Made by a program: the position numbers and the translations under genes | The notes under the pieces: generated by a model | Database searches by the model: none | What the model was told of the DNA's origin: nothing | What the model saw: only the letters and a program-made list of their open reading frames with translations | In this document: one piece after another, positions 5,611-7,995 of the stretch | Layout of the letters: the number at the start of each line of letters is the position of its first letter | Numbering within the stretch: the first letter of the stretch is position 1 | Origin: UBA11650 sp963997925 | Lineage (GTDB): Bacteria; Chloroflexota; Dehalococcoidia; Lucifugimonadales; UBA3495 | Length of the DNA: 7,995 nucleotides | NCBI GenBank assembly: GCA_963997925.1 | Contig: CAXEOX010000131.1 | Coordinates: forward strand, 1-7,995 | Reading direction: 5' to 3'

Positions 5611-7338
5611 TTACCCATCCTCAGGGAACAGTTCTGAAATTTCCCGGTCCAGCCGCTCTTTCTGTGTCTCCATAGCCTCTCCGGGGGCGGGCGGGGTCCA
5701 TCCGGCGGCGCTGCGGCTTAGTTCCTCGTATGAATCGGTGGAACCGTACTCCCGGGTGTGGATGACTACTGGCATCGGCAGGGCGTGGCCGAAGATAAGG
5801 GCTTGCTGCTTCGGCTCCAGGCGGGCTAGAACCGTTCTGAGTTGCCGGCTGCCGGGCGTTCCCTCCAGCACTGCTTCGATGTCTCTTTCGTTGTCCAGCA
5901 GGCAGGTCAACCGTGTGCCGACCTGGCTCATGACCTCGGAGTCGATGCCGCTGGGTCGTTGGTCGATGACCATTAGTGTGACGTTGTATTTGCGCAGTTC
6001 CCGGGCGATGGTCCCGAATATGGTGTGGGAAGCCACCGATTGGCTGAGGAACTTGTGGGCCTCTTCGATGACAATCACGAGAGGTCTGGGATCCCGGCCC
6101 TGTCCGCCTTCCGCTTCCTCTTTCCGGTCCACGTATTGGTTGTGGATGCGCCGGGTCAGTAGGTTGCTGACCAACATGTAGGCTGTCAGGTCTCGGCCGT
6201 ACTTCCCGAATTCCAGAACCACGTGCCGGCCTTGGTCCAGATGCTCAACGACACGGTTGGCAGCGTCTTGGCCGGCGGATTCCACCAGGAAGTCGAAGCG
6301 TTTCAACCGGTTCAGCCGGTTGTACAGGGATGCCAGTGCATTGGGCTGTACCTGAATCTCATTGGCCATCTCGAAGATCGAATCTCGACCGTCTAAGGCC
6401 AGGAACTTGGACATCCATTGCCGCTGGCCGAATTTCTGCTGCAGGTTGAAGGCGGCGGAGGCGGCTACTTCGGACAGGTTTAATGTCTCCCGCAACATCT
6501 CAATATCTTCAGGTTCTATCTCACCGTAGCCGATGCGCACGACTTCATCAAAAGGAGATTGCCTTCGGCGGGAACTATCTTCGTCCAGGGTAAACGTGGA
6601 GACCTGGGCCGGGAATAGCTGCTTCAATCCCTTGGCGAACCGGTTGTTCTCCGGGTCGGCAGCGCCCCATCCATATTCGCTGTGCATATCGAAGATCAGC
6701 GTGGAAGCCTGGCCTTGTTGCAAGATGCCAACCAGGAGCAGCCTAGTCAGGAAAGTCTTGCCGGTGCCGCTCTTGCCGAACACGCCGATGGACCGCTTCA
6801 CCATCTCATCTAGGTCCACGCACAGCTTGTGCTCCATGTCCAAGGGGCTGCCGATCCAGAAATGGCGTTGGTCCTCTTTTCCGAACACGGCTTCGACATC
6901 GCGCTGGGATGCCACGTAGGCCCGTGAGAAATGGGGCGGGATAGTCTTGGCCGCGGAGGGGCCTTGCTGGTCGTCGCCCATGACTGCCGGCATTATCAGG
7001 TTGGGGAGCACCGAAATGGTTCCGTAGGCCACGGTGCCGGACATCACCTGGGCGATGAACGGGTTATCCACCGGCGGCGGAGTGTGCTTCAGTCTGGGGT
7101 CGGTGGTCCCGAGGCTAACGTCGGTGACCACCCCGAAGAAGTTGTTGTTGTCTCCCCGAATGGTTACGAAGGCCCCGACTTTGACCTCCTCCACTGATGC
7201 CGACGGGTCCAAGCGAACCTCAACTCCTTGGCTTAGCGATCCGTCCAACACCATCCCTAGAGCAGCGCCCCGAGACTCCATCAGAGGATCAGCGACCGGA
7301 CCTGAAGTTTCGCCGTTCTGATTTGGACCGCCGGTCAT
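5611..7338 (-). CDS. HerA-like (DUF87) hexameric ATPase / DNA translocase
   Basis: A 575-aa HerA/FtsK-superfamily ATPase. An N-terminal HAS-barrel-like region (about 25-110, with VGAFVTIRGDNNNFFGVVTDV) precedes the RecA-like core. The core has Walker A GKSGTGKT (188-195), IFDMHSEYG (215-223) shortly after, a Walker B-type strand LVIVIEEAH (420-428) with adjacent Glu425-Glu426, and the conserved DQRPSGID (459-466), whose Arg461 is the likely trans-acting or sensor arginine. A Pro-rich, acidic tail (549-575) ends the protein. HerA proteins form hexameric rings that pump DNA and usually work with the nuclease NurA in end resection or in defence; no NurA is visible here, and it could lie upstream beyond the window. 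The ATG overlaps the stop of the preceding gene (ATGA), with AAGGTG a few bases upstream, so the two are co-translated. Its stop converges on the peroxiredoxin locus, four bases away. Confidence 0.92.
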   Translation of the reverse strand: MTGGPNQNGETSGPVADPLMESRGAALGMVLDGSLSQGVEVRLDPSASVEEVKVGAFVTIRGDNNNFFGVVTDVSLGTTDPRLKHTPPPVDNPFIAQVMSGTVAYGTISVLPNLIMPAVMGDDQQGPSAAKTIPPHFSRAYVASQRDVEAVFGKEDQRHFWIGSPLDMEHKLCVDLDEMVKRSIGVFGKSGTGKTFLTRLLLVGILQQGQASTLIFDMHSEYGWGAADPENNRFAKGLKQLFPAQVSTFTLDEDSSRRRQSPFDEVVRIGYGEIEPEDIEMLRETLNLSEVAASAAFNLQQKFGQRQWMSKFLALDGRDSIFEMANEIQVQPNALASLYNRLNRLKRFDFLVESAGQDAANRVVEHLDQGRHVVLEFGKYGRDLTAYMLVSNLLTRRIHNQYVDRKEEAEGGQGRDPRPLVIVIEEAHKFLSQSVASHTIFGTIARELRKYNVTLMVIDQRPSGIDSEVMSQVGTRLTCLLDNERDIEAVLEGTPGSRQLRTVLARLEPKQQALIFGHALPMPVVIHTREYGSTDSYEELSRSAAGWTPPAPGEAMETQKERLDREISELFPEDG

Positions 7339-7931
7339 GGGGACACCTTCTTGAGGATGGAATTTAGCCGGGGCAAATCGCCAGCCAGTTCGGCGGCCAA
7401 GGCTTTCCCCGCTCGAAGCATGAAGGCTTCCGGGTCGGTTTGGGTTACCGCCGCCCCTCGCAAGCAGGCACTGAGGACTTCATCGGCCATCGGCGGACCG
7501 GAGTTGAGCAACAGGCGCAACAGGTCGAGTTGCAACGTAAAGCGGGCTACCTCTTGGGCGTCGCAGGTGTACACGAAGGAATGAACCGGGGGCGGCAGGC
7601 CGGGTAAGTATTGGCGATCGGTATCCTGCTCACGGTGTCCTGCGATCAAAGCTTCGAATCGGGAAGTCAGGAGGCGGGTAAGTTGGGGGTTGTCGCGAAA
7701 GACTTCTTCTTCGGTTTCGACATTCTCTCCACGAGCTAACACCGGCCGGGATGAGTCCAGAGGTTCGGTCGCAACCCGGCAGACCACCCCGTAGACTTTC
7801 GGTGACCCGGTGCGCACGATGCAGCCCAGAGGTGGAGCGTCGTAGAGGTTATAGCATTGGGCGGTGAAGGATGCCGAATTGGCCTCTACCACCTCGCCGA
7901 CCCGCCTCGGCGGTCTGCCGTCTAGCGTCAT
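7335..7931 (-). CDS. HAS-barrel-like partner protein of the HerA-like ATPase
   Basis: A 198-aa protein. Residues about 10-65 (VGEVVEANSASFTAQC, PPLGCIVRTG, VYGVVCRVAT) resemble the HAS-barrel that starts HerA-type ATPases: an opening GxV strand, a GxxV turn and a YGVV strand. The rest (about 75-198) is mostly predicted helical, with no recognised motif. No signal peptide or membrane segment is seen. The four-base overlap with the ATPase start implies a tight operon and a shared complex; assembling or loading the ring is a reasonable inference, not shown. The start at 7931 follows a purine-rich GAGGTAGGGACGG. However, the frame stays open for 21 more codons to the right edge, so a start beyond the window cannot be excluded. 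In another frame a short tail ends at TGA 7950-7948, which could be the end of an upstream gene. Confidence 0.72.
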   Translation of the reverse strand: MTLDGRPPRRVGEVVEANSASFTAQCYNLYDAPPLGCIVRTGSPKVYGVVCRVATEPLDSSRPVLARGENVETEEEVFRDNPQLTRLLTSRFEALIAGHREQDTDRQYLPGLPPPVHSFVYTCDAQEVARFTLQLDLLRLLLNSGPPMADEVLSACLRGAAVTQTDPEAFMLRAGKALAAELAGDLPRLNSILKKVSP

Positions 7932-7995
7932 TTCCGTCCCTACCTCTTCATCTACCCGAATTTCGCGGCTGGTATGCTTTTCGTGGGTCTGGTTG

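Noticed and set aside
5601..5616. Hairpin GGGTA/TACCC spanning both convergent stop codons, as a bidirectional terminator
   Set aside because: Only five pairs and no T-run on either side; too weak to call.
5738..6181. 147-codon open frame on the plus strand, and similar frames at 6533-6919 and 7034-7321
   Set aside because: All are antisense to the HerA-like ATPase, rich in Ser/Arg, with no motif or ribosome site.

Overview
The window looks like chromosomal DNA from a GC-moderate (roughly 55-60% by eye) free-living bacterium. The best guess is Chloroflexota, possibly a SAR202-like Dehalococcoidia lineage. That guess rests on three things: CaiB/BaiF CoA-transferases beside RraA-like and D-2-hydroxyacid dehydrogenase genes, a Pro/Thr-rich tethered lipoprotein, and a HerA-like ATPase encoded with a small HAS-barrel protein. 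It is inference from gene content, not a database match. No rRNA, tRNA, CRISPR array, insertion sequence or phage gene is visible.

Left part (1-4440): a divergent metabolic cluster. Two genes read leftward: a D-2-hydroxyacid dehydrogenase (787-1752), then an RraA-family protein that starts with TTG at 653 and runs off the left edge. Two CaiB/BaiF (family III) CoA-transferases read rightward (1920-3134 and 3142-4440), 7 bases apart. The 167-base gap between the dehydrogenase and the first transferase holds good sigma-70-like promoters on both strands, and these support start codons well inside the longest ORFs. The set suggests breakdown of a CoA-activated hydroxy or oxo acid; the substrate cannot be read from the sequence. 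The downstream transferase keeps the expected catalytic Asp, while the upstream one has Leu there, which suggests a heteromeric pair.

Middle (4544-5606): the most interesting locus. A lipoprotein with a long Pro/Thr-rich linker and a C-terminal AhpC/TSA peroxiredoxin-like domain can be rebuilt, but only by crossing an in-frame TAG, two single-base frame breaks and an in-frame TGA. The TGA sits exactly where the peroxidatic Cys is expected (FYRAFW-TGA-IYC). It is followed by a stem-loop that fits the general bacterial SECIS model: a 7-bp upper stem, a GUG loop and 21 nt between UGA and loop. The locus is therefore either a selenocysteine peroxiredoxin with some sequence errors, or a decaying selenoprotein or cysteine gene.

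Right part (5611-7995): a leftward operon of a HAS-barrel-like protein (7335-7931) and a HerA/DUF87-type hexameric ATPase (5611-7338), overlapping by 4 bases (ATGA). It converges on the peroxiredoxin locus with 4 bases between the stop codons. Every gap between genes is under 300 bases; the largest are 654-786, 1753-1919 and 4441-4543.
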